Below, piece by piece: positions 34,340-43,315 of a stretch of DNA of 64,000 bases. The stretch is from positions 62,001 through 126,000 of the forward strand of contig NZ_JAQQTD010000002.1 in the NCBI RefSeq assembly GCF_028561755.1, given 5' to 3'. The stretch's first letter is position 1; every line of letters starts with the position of its first letter. The translations under genes were made by a program, and so were the position numbers. The DNA comes from Altibacter sp. HG106. GTDB taxonomy: Bacteria > Bacteroidota > Bacteroidia > Flavobacteriales > Flavobacteriaceae. The notes under the pieces are model-generated. The model was not told where the DNA came from, did no database searches, and saw nothing but the letters and a program-made list of their open reading frames with translations.

Positions 34340-35083
34340 ATGAATTCCAAATTATTTTCTTTATTTCATTTCTTGAATGAGAACAGATATCATAATAAAA
34401 GGGTCCAATCAAATTCTTATTACCGGTTTTTAGCACCGTTCGATTCTCTTGAAGATAAATTATATTCAGCTCTTCATCACGTAGCGAATACCCAAAGCCA
34501 ACCTAAAATTGATATTCTCGCACCTTTTTTTCAAAAAGTATATTCCAATAAAACCCAGCTTCATAGTTTTAAGACATTCATCGATTTTCTAACAGATAAA
34601 GAAAACGATGTTCATAATTATGAATCGCTTTACTATGGTATGTTGAGACAAAAAGGTTGGGGTAATAAAACGTCTGCATTGTTTGCCAAAACCATTTATC
34701 ATTTACATAATGGTGCGTATGGATTTCAAAATTCAATATGGGACGATGCGCCGAAAATCATTGACAAAGAAGAAAAAATCTTCTTACCTGTCGATGCTGT
34801 AATTGAAGCAATTTTCCATCGTATTGACCCAACAATTAAATGGAATTTCCATAAAATTAATAAACTGCTACAGCATAATTATTCTTCTGAAGAAATGGAA
34901 GTTTGGGACGACCTTTGGTTCTGGGGATTTATAAATCAACGTGGTTCTGGTCTAACAAGAGAATTTGTTTGGAACGAATCCAAATATTGGGCATTACTTG
35001 AGACTGAAAAGAATAATGCTATGATTGAAGAGATAAAATTGAAATCGTTGCAATTCCTTTCCATATTGAACCCAAAACAGTAA
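34340..35083 (+). CDS. Uncharacterised helical protein, possible HhH-GPD DNA glycosylase-like fold
   Basis: 247 residues from the ATG at 34340; a TTG six codons earlier is less likely. Almost entirely helical. Residues 98-120 (YGMLRQKGWGNKTSALFAKTI) look like a helix-hairpin-helix with GWGNKTS as the turn, and 148-161 (FLPVDAVIEAIFHR) matches the stretch after which HhH-GPD glycosylases carry the catalytic Asp (here D152). No iron-sulfur cysteines. The assignment is by eye and tentative. It is paired with the PD-(D/E)XK gene upstream, so a two-gene base-removal and cleavage system is conceivable. Confidence 0.55.
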   Translation: MNSKLFSLFHFLNENRYHNKRVQSNSYYRFLAPFDSLEDKLYSALHHVANTQSQPKIDILAPFFQKVYSNKTQLHSFKTFIDFLTDKENDVHNYESLYYGMLRQKGWGNKTSALFAKTIYHLHNGAYGFQNSIWDDAPKIIDKEEKIFLPVDAVIEAIFHRIDPTIKWNFHKINKLLQHNYSSEEMEVWDDLWFWGFINQRGSGLTREFVWNESKYWALLETEKNNAMIEEIKLKSLQFLSILNPKQ

Positions 35084-35166
35084 CATATGTATTTGCCATT
35101 ATCATATTCTAAGTTTGTCTGAATTTAGATAGATTTAATTTCCAATTATTACCACTTAATCTATAT

Positions 35167-35214
35167 AGTGGCGAAAATTTGTTTTCAAATATTCGCCACT
35201 TTTTTGTATTTTTG
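35167..35214 (+). promoter_or_regulatory. Inverted repeat next to the AbiEi promoter
   Basis: AGTGGCGAAAATTTG and CAAATATTCGCCACT (15-bp arms, one mismatch, TTTT loop, 35167-35200) lie directly before the -7 box TATTTTTG (35207-35214), 21 bases from the AbiEi start. The position suits an autorepressor site; the T run after it means that it may also terminate the upstream gene. Confidence 0.65.
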
Positions 35215-35235
35215 GCAAAGTTTTGATTTTTAACT

Positions 35236-36003
35236 ATGCCAAAGATTATTGAAAATAAACTGATACAAGCTTTCAAAGACCGTAGTTCTTTTGATAGGGA
35301 TGCGCTATATAACTTCTATCTGGATTTCGAACCAGACCTAAAAGAAAGTACATTTAGTTGGCGAATTTATGACCTGAAGAAAAAGGACATAATTAAAACC
35401 ATTGGTCGTGGACTTTATGTTATTTCCTATAAACCTAAATATAAACCTCTTCTATCTGATAGTGTGTTCAAAATAGCCCGTAAAACCAATGAGCGTTTTG
35501 AAGATATAAAATATGCCATTTGGGAAACCCAATGGCTCAATGAGTTTTCTCAGCACCAGACGTCAAATCAAATGATTGTCGTCGAAGTAGAAAAAGAATT
35601 TGTAGACTCACTCTATTACTACCTAAATGATAATCTAAGAATGGATTTTTTCCTAAATCCAGATGAAAAGGAAATTCAATTCTATATTTCAGAAAGTAAC
35701 GTGCCAGTTATTATTAAACGTTTGGTGACAAGGGCACCCATACAAAAAATAAAAAATAAAAAAGCGGTAGTGCCCATTGCAACACTTGAAAAGATTATGG
35801 TGGACCTGTTTGCAGATGAAACTCTGCTACATTTTTACCAAGGTTCTGAAATGGTAAACATCTACGAGAAAATAATTGATAGATATAGCATCAATTTTAC
35901 AAAGTTGTTCAGCTATGCCAAGCGAAGAAAAAAAGAACAGGAAATAAAGCAGTTTATAAGCAACAACATTCCAAATTTTTTAGAAGATATTCAATATGAT
36001 TAA
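35236..36003 (+). CDS. AbiEi-like antitoxin (DUF6577 type)
   Basis: 255 residues. N-terminal winged helix (about 5-65: FDRDALYNFYLDF, then TFSWRIYDLKKKDIIKTIGRGLYVIS), as in AbiEi antitoxins that bind their own promoter, and a C-terminal mixed domain (about 75-250) that normally blocks the toxin. The family is the Bacteroidota version. It overlaps the AbiEii gene by eight bases. In type IV AbiE systems the antitoxin represses transcription and counters the nucleotidyltransferase toxin, giving phage abortive infection and element stabilisation. Confidence 0.85.
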   Translation: MPKIIENKLIQAFKDRSSFDRDALYNFYLDFEPDLKESTFSWRIYDLKKKDIIKTIGRGLYVISYKPKYKPLLSDSVFKIARKTNERFEDIKYAIWETQWLNEFSQHQTSNQMIVVEVEKEFVDSLYYYLNDNLRMDFFLNPDEKEIQFYISESNVPVIIKRLVTRAPIQKIKNKKAVVPIATLEKIMVDLFADETLLHFYQGSEMVNIYEKIIDRYSINFTKLFSYAKRRKKEQEIKQFISNNIPNFLEDIQYD

Positions 36004-36610
36004 CAACAAAAGTTTTGAAAAGGAATGGCTGAATGGCTTCCGTGCAAAAAAGGAACATAAGGGAATCGATGTAACCATTCTGGAAAAAATGGTTCACGCA
36101 CTATCATTACTCGAACATTTAAAAGTTTCAGGACTCGATTTTGTTTTCAAAGGGGGAACATCACTTGTGCTTTTGCTAAAAGAAGGGAACCGATTTTCTA
36201 TTGATATCGATATTATTTCGAGCGTTGAGCGTGATAAATTAGAAGAAATTTTGGATGCAGTTGTAGCCAATTCACATTTCAAAAAGCACGTGCTTAATGA
36301 GCATAGAAGTTATAAGGAAGGTGTTCCAAAGGCACATTACACCTTTGAGTTCGAGTCGGTATATAATCCAAACGTTCCTGGAACCATTCTTTTGGATATC
36401 CTTTTTGACAGTCCGCACTATCCAGAACTTATAGAATCGCCCATTGAAACACCTTGGCTGTCAATCGATGGAACTGCTACAACGATTACTACGCCTTCGG
36501 TAAACGCTATTTGTGGCGATAAGCTAACAGCTTTTGCACCAGATACCATAGGCATACCATACTACAAAGGCGGGGCTTATTGGTTAGATTATTTTTTTAA
36601 GAATTTGTAA
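35996..36610 (+). CDS. AbiEii/AbiGii-type nucleotidyltransferase toxin, 3'-truncated
   Basis: 204 residues; family members are about 280-300. The nucleotidyltransferase motifs are intact: GGTSL at 53-57 and the metal-binding DxD at 70-72 (SIDIDI), then GDKLTAFAP. Similarity in style stops after IPYYKGG (about residue 193) and the last eleven residues (YWLDYFFKNL) look out of place. The usual C-terminal helical domain is lost. The stop lies 15 bases from the convergent MFS gene, marking a recombination junction. The toxin is probably inactive or altered. Confidence 0.8.
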   Translation: MINNKSFEKEWLNGFRAKKEHKGIDVTILEKMVHALSLLEHLKVSGLDFVFKGGTSLVLLLKEGNRFSIDIDIISSVERDKLEEILDAVVANSHFKKHVLNEHRSYKEGVPKAHYTFEFESVYNPNVPGTILLDILFDSPHYPELIESPIETPWLSIDGTATTITTPSVNAICGDKLTAFAPDTIGIPYYKGGAYWLDYFFKNL

Positions 36611-36624
36611 TAATTCATTATTCT

Positions 36625-37842
36625 TTAAATAGGTGGTTTTTTTAGAAAAATGAGAAAACCAATAGCAACTAAAATAATGCTTCCTGCAATTAGAAATGGA
36701 TAATAAAAACCACCGGTAACCAACCAAGTTCCTAAAATGGGACCTAAAATCTGACCGATACTGTTTGTTGAACTTTGTATTGAAATATTTCGACCTGTAT
36801 TTGTTTTGGATAACAAGGATACCGCAGACAGCAAATTAGGTGTAACCATAGCACCACCAGCAGCAAACACCACAATTAAACCGTACACAACAAATTCATT
36901 TTTGAAAAAAGGAAAGACAATTAATGAAATTCCTGAAATGAATAACCCAAAGCCGATTTGCTTTTTAGTAGATAGAATCTTTTCCCCATAACTGGCAAAT
37001 ACAGGCTGCAAAACAGCCATTATTGAACCACACAGCATAAAACCAATACCAACCTGATTGCTATTAAACCCTAATTCGTCTTTACCGTAGATTGAAAAAA
37101 CAGTTTCAAACAAGGTCACTACAAATTGGATAACAAATGACAAGGCCAATAGAATAAGGAAATATTGGCTGAACGAGAAGTGAAAACTGAATTTTTGAGT
37201 TGTAAATTTATGGATGCGAACGGAATTTTTTAACCATTTTACAACAATGACTAACACAATAAAACCTAATAATGCAGCAAATAGAAACGGCGTGGAAAAT
37301 CTACCTAAATGTAGTTGACCAATTGCATACTCAAAATGAAGGTCTGATTGCGAAAGAAAGCCACCGATAACGGGTCCAAAAATAACCCCTGAACTAATGG
37401 CTACACCAGACCAGGCCATTATCTTCGTTCTACGTTTTTCTGAAGTAATATCACTTAAATATGCGTTGCTGACAGGAATAACTGATGAAGTAAATATGCC
37501 GCCAAAAATCCGAGCGATATATAGCATCGTTAGTGATGTTGCAAGCCCAGTTAGCAATTGCATTATTACAAAGCCAATCAAACCAATAATAATGACGGGT
37601 TTCCGACCATATCTGTCAGATAACTTTCCCCAAACGACAACAAAAATTAATTGAAATAGAGGATAAATGCTGGTAAGCAAGCCAATATGGAAGTTGATTA
37701 AATCGGTGTCGAGATTGTCTTTTAAAGCTAATCTTTCGGTATAGTAGGGAAGGGTTGGCAATAAAATACCATAACCCAACATCACTACAAATAAACTCAA
37801 CAGGATTAAAGATATCCTGTTGAGTTTTTCTTTTTTGTCCAT
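36625..37842 (-). CDS. MFS drug:H+ antiporter (TetA-like, 12-helix family)
   Basis: 405 residues, 12 hydrophobic helices. Motif A between helices 2 and 3 is GKLSDRYGRKPV, and motif C in helix 5 is GVIFGPVIGGFLSQ, both diagnostic of drug-proton antiporters. The substrate cannot be predicted. It abuts the CopB gene (no gap) and is the last gene of the large minus-strand block, so it would be co-transcribed with metal genes. This points to a role in general detoxification, or capture by chance. Confidence 0.87.
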   Translation of the reverse strand: MDKKEKLNRISLILLSLFVVMLGYGILLPTLPYYTERLALKDNLDTDLINFHIGLLTSIYPLFQLIFVVVWGKLSDRYGRKPVIIIGLIGFVIMQLLTGLATSLTMLYIARIFGGIFTSSVIPVSNAYLSDITSEKRRTKIMAWSGVAISSGVIFGPVIGGFLSQSDLHFEYAIGQLHLGRFSTPFLFAALLGFIVLVIVVKWLKNSVRIHKFTTQKFSFHFSFSQYFLILLALSFVIQFVVTLFETVFSIYGKDELGFNSNQVGIGFMLCGSIMAVLQPVFASYGEKILSTKKQIGFGLFISGISLIVFPFFKNEFVVYGLIVVFAAGGAMVTPNLLSAVSLLSKTNTGRNISIQSSTNSIGQILGPILGTWLVTGGFYYPFLIAGSIILVAIGFLIFLKKPPI

Positions 37843-39945
37843 TTATTTTTTACCGATTTTTCGCTTTAATAATTGCGCATTAATAGCTACTATAATCGTA
37901 CTTAAACTCATAAATACCGCACCAACCGCAGGACCTAAAACAAAGCCTGAAGAATATAATACACCGGCTGCTAAAGGAATAGCCACGACATTATATCCCG
38001 TAGCCCATATTAGGTTCTGAATCATTTTATTGTACGTAGCCTTTCCGAACAAAATAAGGTTTGCAATATCTTGTGGATTGCTATTTACCAATATAATATC
38101 GGCTGTTTCGGCAGCTACATCTGTACCTGAGCCTACTGCAATTCCTACATCGGCTTTTGCGAGAGCGGGCGCATCATTTACGCCATCACCCGTCATAGCT
38201 ACAAAATCACCTTTGTTCTGTAACTCTTCTACAATTTCAACTTTTTGATGTGGCAATACCTCGGCGTAGTAACCATCCAATCCAAGTTTTTCACTCACAG
38301 CTTTGGCTGTTTTTTCGTTATCCCCAGTTGCCATCAAAACTTTGATATTATTCTTTTTAAATATTTTTATAGCTTCCGCAGATTCAGGTCTTATTTCATC
38401 AGCAAGGGCGATGTAACCGGCCAATTTTCCATCAATTAAAACAAATACTACAGTTTCCGCTGCATCGCTGTAAGCATCTTCAGGAATAGTAATTTTCTCA
38501 TCTCTTAGATAGCCTGGACTTACTACCTTAACTTGTTTGCCTTCCACATTTGCCTCTACACCTTTACCAGTAATAGCATTGAAGTTTTCTGGGCTAGGGA
38601 TAGTAATATTATCTTCTTTTACTTTTTTGATAATACCAACTGCAATAGGGTGTTCTGAGCTTTGTTCCAATGCACTTGAAAGTCTTAAAATTTCCTCTGT
38701 TGAATAAGTCTCGTTAACAGACTCAATTCGAGTGACACCAAAATCACCCTTGGTTAGTGTTCCTGTTTTATCAAAAAGCAAAGCTGAAATTTTTCTGGAC
38801 TCTTCAAACGCAGTTCTATTTCGGATAAGCAATCCATTTTGAGCAGATACTGCCGTAGAAATTGCAACCACCAGGGGAATGGCAAGCCCTAATGCGTGTG
38901 GACAAGCAATTACCATAACAGTAACCATTCTTTCTAAAGCATAGACAAATGGAAAGCCTAAAATCAGCCATACTGCTAATGTTCCGAAACCAATAGCCAA
39001 AGCGATATAGGTTAGCCATTTTGCAGCCCTATCTGATAGGTTTTGCATCTTCGATTTGGTTTTTTGCGCTTCCTCGACCATCTTAATGACCTTGTTTAGA
39101 TAGCTGTCTTTTCCAGTATGTTCAACTTTTACTTTTAAGGTGCTATTGCCATTTACAGAACCACCAATAACCTTATCGTTTTCATCTTTTTTTACAGGTT
39201 TGGATTCGCCTGTAAGCATAGATTCATTTAGGTAACTTGAACCGTCTACTATAATCCCATCAGCGGGAACTTTTTCACCTGGTTTTACCAAAATCACATC
39301 ATCTTTTAGTAAATCTTCCAAAGGAATGTCTTCTATGGTGTCACCCTTTACCCTGTGCGCTTCCGCAGGCATCATACTTACCAGTAACTGCAAGGCTTTT
39401 GATGCACCTAACACACTTTTCATTTCTATCCAATGACCAAGCAACATTATGGCTATAAGTGTTGATAGTTCCCAGAAAAAGTCTTCACCTCTTAAGCCAA
39501 ATACAGTAGCTGTACTATAAAAATAAGCTACGGAAATTGCCATAGAAATCAAGGTCATCATTCCTGGTGCACCTTTTTTGACTTCAGACCAAAACCCTTT
39601 TAAAAATGGCCAACCACCATAAAAATATACAACAGTGGAAAGTGCAAAAAGGATGTATGGATTTCCTGGAAGTAAAAATTCATAACCAAAAAATTCCTGA
39701 ATCATTGGTGAGAAGAACAATATAGGGATGGTAAGCACGAGTGTTACCCAAAACCGTTTTCTAAAGTCTGCAATCATCATTTTATGATGGTCGTGACCCA
39801 TTTGACCGTGACCCGGATTGTGACCCGAATGGTCCCCACCTTTGTGGTTCATTTTAGAATGGTCTTCTTTTTTGTGTTTCATCTTCGAATGGTCCATTTT
39901 AGAATGGTCCATTTCATCGTGATTGTGGTGTTCGTGATTTTCCAT
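37843..39945 (-). CDS. copB: Copper-type P1B ATPase with CPH motif (CopB-like)
   Basis: 700 residues. A His/Met-rich N-terminus of about 55 residues with repeated DHSKM units replaces HMA domains. Membrane motif CPH at 348-350 (IACPHALGLA), TGES at 245-248, DKTGT at 392-396, SEHPIA, and TGDGVNDAPAL; the last helix has MSLSTIIVAINA. CPH pumps of the CopB group (P1B-3) export Cu(II)/Cu(I) or Ag(I). It is well separated from the CPC Zn/Cd pump at 24891. Encoded between the MFS gene and a small PRPP-synthetase-associated protein. Confidence 0.94.
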   Translation of the reverse strand: MENHEHHNHDEMDHSKMDHSKMKHKKEDHSKMNHKGGDHSGHNPGHGQMGHDHHKMMIADFRKRFWVTLVLTIPILFFSPMIQEFFGYEFLLPGNPYILFALSTVVYFYGGWPFLKGFWSEVKKGAPGMMTLISMAISVAYFYSTATVFGLRGEDFFWELSTLIAIMLLGHWIEMKSVLGASKALQLLVSMMPAEAHRVKGDTIEDIPLEDLLKDDVILVKPGEKVPADGIIVDGSSYLNESMLTGESKPVKKDENDKVIGGSVNGNSTLKVKVEHTGKDSYLNKVIKMVEEAQKTKSKMQNLSDRAAKWLTYIALAIGFGTLAVWLILGFPFVYALERMVTVMVIACPHALGLAIPLVVAISTAVSAQNGLLIRNRTAFEESRKISALLFDKTGTLTKGDFGVTRIESVNETYSTEEILRLSSALEQSSEHPIAVGIIKKVKEDNITIPSPENFNAITGKGVEANVEGKQVKVVSPGYLRDEKITIPEDAYSDAAETVVFVLIDGKLAGYIALADEIRPESAEAIKIFKKNNIKVLMATGDNEKTAKAVSEKLGLDGYYAEVLPHQKVEIVEELQNKGDFVAMTGDGVNDAPALAKADVGIAVGSGTDVAAETADIILVNSNPQDIANLILFGKATYNKMIQNLIWATGYNVVAIPLAAGVLYSSGFVLGPAVGAVFMSLSTIIVAINAQLLKRKIGKK

Positions 39946-39963
39946 TATTGTCTTGTTTAAGTG

Positions 39964-40257
39964 TTATCGTAATTTTTTTCTCATAGCTTCCGAAATGTTT
40001 TCGGCACAGACGCCATAGGCATCTACCAAAAGTCCTTTAATCCCATTTTTTGATGAAATAGCATAAAGCACACTGTTATCGTCGGTACTGCTCATACCCT
40101 CAAAACGATGCATCTCGTCAACATTAAAATCTTCTGGGTGTATTTCAATTTTTAGTGAGGCACACTCCAAACATTCTGGTTTTAGGTTAAAATCGTATGT
40201 ATAACCTTTTCGCTGTAAATCGTTTATTGCTTCTGAAAGGGTGTCGTAATTGTTCAT
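39964..40257 (-). CDS. Small protein of the Bacteroidota 'phosphoribosylpyrophosphate synthetase' name group
   Basis: 97 residues: YDTLSEAINDLQRKGYTYDFNL with CLECASLKIEIHPEDFNVDEMHRFEG next and YAISSKNGIKGLLVDAYGVCAENISE. The pattern matches a small Bacteroidota family often labelled as a PRPP synthetase in databases although it is far too short and has no PRPP or ATP loop. Function is not known. It lies near a true Prs gene (40906-41799), which may explain the label by gene association. Confidence 0.75.
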   Translation of the reverse strand: MNNYDTLSEAINDLQRKGYTYDFNLKPECLECASLKIEIHPEDFNVDEMHRFEGMSSTDDNSVLYAISSKNGIKGLLVDAYGVCAENISEAMRKKLR

Positions 40258-40264
40258 TTTTATT

Positions 40265-40909
40265 TTATTTATAAGTCATTGTAAAATAACTATTATCTTC
40301 TTCTGTAAATTTCTGAAAGGTCAATAAACCATTCCCGTTTAATTTTTCGTTAACGGTATAGTTGAGTTGCTTAATGCGAATGCCCCAGGCATAAGCCTTA
40401 ATATTTATTTTTGAATTAATGTTGGTTTTGTTGTCCTTCAATGTTCGGTCGTAAATCTTTATGATGCTTTTTGAACCAAAAAAATCCAGCAGTCCTGAAT
40501 CAAAAGTCATTTCCAATTCTATATCTTCAAGGTTGTCCAAATCGTAGAGCTCTTTAAATTTTTTAGAGGTGGTGTTGATTTCTGTTTTCTTTGATTTTGG
40601 ATTGGAAAACGGAAAAGCCATTACCATTATACTTGCTTCATCAGGTTTACAGCGATAGGTTGTGGTGTATTTATCGGTCGATTTTTTGTCACGATCAAAC
40701 AATTCCGTAACCACCTCAATTTCATAGTATCCATTTTTCTTTATTGTTTCACCAGCTTCAAAAGTTTGTTTGTTTAGAAAAGAGCCTTCTTCATCAAAAT
40801 TTTCTCGAACAACAACTCTACCCGAAATCTGCCCAATAAGCATTTCAGTTTGTCCAGTCATTGTGATACTGAATAAAGTGATTAGTACTATGAAACTTTG
40901 CTTTCTCAT
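40265..40909 (-). CDS. Exported protein of unknown function
   Basis: 214 residues with a signal peptide (MRKQSFIVLITLFSITMTGQ). The mature part is beta-rich with regular polar strands (YRCKPDEASIMVMAFPFSN; NINSKINIKAYAWGIRIKQL). It resembles the DUF3108-like periplasmic lipocalin-style proteins of Bacteroidota but I cannot name a family. Its start overlaps the stop of the upstream prs gene by four bases (ATGA), so it belongs to the same transcript. Confidence 0.6.
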   Translation of the reverse strand: MRKQSFIVLITLFSITMTGQTEMLIGQISGRVVVRENFDEEGSFLNKQTFEAGETIKKNGYYEIEVVTELFDRDKKSTDKYTTTYRCKPDEASIMVMAFPFSNPKSKKTEINTTSKKFKELYDLDNLEDIELEMTFDSGLLDFFGSKSIIKIYDRTLKDNKTNINSKINIKAYAWGIRIKQLNYTVNEKLNGNGLLTFQKFTEEDNSYFTMTYK

Positions 40910-41799
40910 ATATGGTGCATTAATATTTCTACCTCTTTTGCCATAATATCACTTAAATCTATTCCATTTGAAGAGTGTGGGATGGTATTGCAGGTCACTA
41001 TTTTTTCTGTGCCTGAATCCAATAAGTCTTGATAGGCATTGCCTGAAAAAACAGCGTGTATGCCTATGCAAATTGGTGGTTTCATACCAGCTTTTTTCAA
41101 ATGTTCTACGGTTTCAATCATTGTACGTGCGGTGGAAATAATATCATCAACTAAGATTGGTGTGGCATCTTTATATTTATCTACATCTGGAACTGAAACT
41201 TCCACGTCACGGTCGCCGTGACGTATTTTCTGTAATACCGTAAAAGGTGCGCCTGCATTTTTAGCAACTTCGGAAACCCATTGTTCGCTTTCTGAATCTG
41301 GACCTATAAGTACCGGATTCTCGATATTTTCTTTAATCCAATCTGAAATAGCATCGGCTGCGTGGATAACTTTGTTTGGGATGTGGTAGACTTCGCTCAA
41401 AGAACTAATCCTGTGCAAGTGAGGGTCAACTGTGGTAAGGCTATCTGCAAAACCGGAAATCAACTTTCCGAAGAACGTAGAAGTAACACCCTCGCCTTGA
41501 TTGAAAATTTTATCTTGCCGCATATAAGCCAAATACGGTGCTACCAAACAGGTGCACATTGCTCCCATTGATTTGGCCGTGTGGCTTAAAAAATACAAGG
41601 GTAACAATTTTTCATCAGGGTTGTGCAAGGTGCATATCAGCACCACACATTTATCTTTAACATCAGAAAGTATACGTGTATAGGATTCTCCATCAGGGAA
41701 TTTTCGTAGAGTGGCCTCGCCCACTTCGGCACCCATTTTTGTGGCCATCAATTCTGTGAGGTCTTCATTTCCAGGAAGACTAAATAATATTGTTTTCAT
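40906..41799 (-). CDS. prs: Ribose-phosphate pyrophosphokinase (PRPP synthetase)
   Basis: 297 residues, short relative to the usual 310-320 bacterial enzyme and nearer the archaeal type. Two phosphoribosyltransferase-like halves; the ribose-5-phosphate-binding PRPP loop is ILVDDIISTARTM; the Asp pair of DD is present. The first half has PYLAYMRQDKIFNQGEG, the ATP-contact segment. It makes PRPP from ribose 5-phosphate and ATP. The genome should also hold a housekeeping Prs; this copy is in a block with AMP phosphorylase, suggesting linkage of nucleotide salvage and PRPP. Confidence 0.9.
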   Translation of the reverse strand: MKTILFSLPGNEDLTELMATKMGAEVGEATLRKFPDGESYTRILSDVKDKCVVLICTLHNPDEKLLPLYFLSHTAKSMGAMCTCLVAPYLAYMRQDKIFNQGEGVTSTFFGKLISGFADSLTTVDPHLHRISSLSEVYHIPNKVIHAADAISDWIKENIENPVLIGPDSESEQWVSEVAKNAGAPFTVLQKIRHGDRDVEVSVPDVDKYKDATPILVDDIISTARTMIETVEHLKKAGMKPPICIGIHAVFSGNAYQDLLDSGTEKIVTCNTIPHSSNGIDLSDIMAKEVEILMHHI

Positions 41800-41809
41800 A
41801 TATAGTGTC

Positions 41810-43312
41810 TTATTTAATGGTTATTATATCGTTATGGTTACTTCTATAATCTAATGCATAGTTTAGTTCGCCCTGTGATTCAGCATACAGGGTGTACAGT
41901 AATTGGTTTTTTTCAATTTTTTCATTTAAATGAACATTTAATAGAATTCCAGCAGACTTGGATTGAGGTGCGCCTGATAGTTTTGCAAGCTTCGCTATTT
42001 TCCGGTTGTCAATATTCTTCAAAATACCTGTAGTTTCTGCTTTGATTTCTATTTTATAAGGCGCTAAAACGGGTTGTGTAAAACGTCCTTGGGCGTTACA
42101 AATGGCAAGGAATTTTTCATATGCTTTTCCAGATTTGAGAATTTTATGTGCGGTTTCCAATCCCATTCCTTTTCCTACTTTTCCAGAAAGTTCTAATAGT
42201 TCAGCGGCTAAAAGCAATGCTCTCTCTGTTAAGTCTTTGGGTGCGTCTGGCTCATTTTGCAAAACTCTTAGTATATCTATGGCTTCTAGAGTTGGACCGA
42301 TACCTCTACCAACAGGCTGCGTGCCATCCGTAACTACAACTTTTACATTCAATCCAACGGCAGTTCCTACGGCCTCCATATGGTCTTTTAATTTTTGAGC
42401 CATTTCCATACTTCTTACCTTGGCTGTTTTTCCTACTGGGATATCAATAACAACGTGAGTTGAACCTGCAGCAGCTTTTTTTGAAAGTACGGAAGCAATG
42501 AGCTGTCCTTCACTATCGATATCTAGTGCTTTTTCTACCTTTATAAGAAGGTCATCCGCTGGACTTAATTGAGCGGTACCACCCCAAACAAAACAACCAC
42601 CTTCCTGATTCACCACGCCCTCAATCTCGTCTGCAGAAAGTTTTACGTTGGTTAGGACTTCCATTGTGTCGGCTGTACCGGCTGGTGAAGTAATGGCTCG
42701 GGAAGACGTTTTTGGCATTGTAAGTCCATATGCGGCTACAATAGCCACTACCAAGGGTGTGGTTCGGTTTCCAGGCAATCCACCAATACAATGCTTATCG
42801 ACTACAATATCCTTGTTCCAATTTAATTGTTTTCCTGAAGCTATCATCGCTTGGGTAAGGTCTGATATTTCATTTATGTCCATTCTGTCACCTGCACAAG
42901 CTGTTATAAATGCAGAAAGGTGGATATTGGAATAGTCGCCTTCTACGATGTCTGTTATGATGTCGTTGTAGGCTTTATAATCCAATTTTTGATTATAGAT
43001 TTTAGCCCTAACGTAGCTTAGCGATTCAATAGGCTCTAAATGAGAAACATAAAGCGTTTGATTTTCGGAAGCTTTCAGTTTTTTTGCAGCAGCATCAGAT
43101 AAACCTATTTCATTGTGACTTAGAATATCTGAATTTATAACATTAAGACTTGCAACTATTGTCGTGGTTGTAGTTGATACCCTAATTCTGGTCAAGGCTT
43201 CGAACCCTTCTGAAATACATACGTGGCAATCTTCACGCATATAGACCACGTTCTCATTTTGGGTATAGATACCAAGATGTTTGTATTTTAAAATATTTGA
43301 TGGTTGTTCCAT
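41810..43312 (-). CDS. AMP phosphorylase-like member of the thymidine phosphorylase family
   Basis: 500 residues. The extra N-terminal domain of about 85 residues, absent from standard thymidine phosphorylase (about 440), is as in archaeal AMP phosphorylases. The glycosyl and phosphate-binding signature is KHCIGGLPGNRTT at 173-185, and SSRAITSPAGTADTMEVL marks the second motif. These enzymes split NMP with phosphate to give base and ribose 1,5-bisphosphate. No R15P isomerase or RuBisCO is in view, so the ribose 1,5-bisphosphate would need another route. Ten bases separate it from prs. Confidence 0.88.
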   Translation of the reverse strand: MEQPSNILKYKHLGIYTQNENVVYMREDCHVCISEGFEALTRIRVSTTTTTIVASLNVINSDILSHNEIGLSDAAAKKLKASENQTLYVSHLEPIESLSYVRAKIYNQKLDYKAYNDIITDIVEGDYSNIHLSAFITACAGDRMDINEISDLTQAMIASGKQLNWNKDIVVDKHCIGGLPGNRTTPLVVAIVAAYGLTMPKTSSRAITSPAGTADTMEVLTNVKLSADEIEGVVNQEGGCFVWGGTAQLSPADDLLIKVEKALDIDSEGQLIASVLSKKAAAGSTHVVIDIPVGKTAKVRSMEMAQKLKDHMEAVGTAVGLNVKVVVTDGTQPVGRGIGPTLEAIDILRVLQNEPDAPKDLTERALLLAAELLELSGKVGKGMGLETAHKILKSGKAYEKFLAICNAQGRFTQPVLAPYKIEIKAETTGILKNIDNRKIAKLAKLSGAPQSKSAGILLNVHLNEKIEKNQLLYTLYAESQGELNYALDYRSNHNDIITIK

Positions 43313-43315
43313 AGC

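Noticed and set aside
33911-35083. Restriction-modification system
   Set aside because: No methyltransferase or specificity gene is adjacent; the methyltransferase at 50855 is a small-molecule type.
36599-36625. Bidirectional terminator between AbiEii and the MFS gene
   Set aside because: AAGAAT and ATTCTT can pair but the stem is short and AT-only and lies within the coding ends; not strong enough to list.
39964-40257. A second PRPP synthetase
   Set aside because: 97 residues without the PRPP loop or ATP site cannot form the enzyme; the name comes from database labels.
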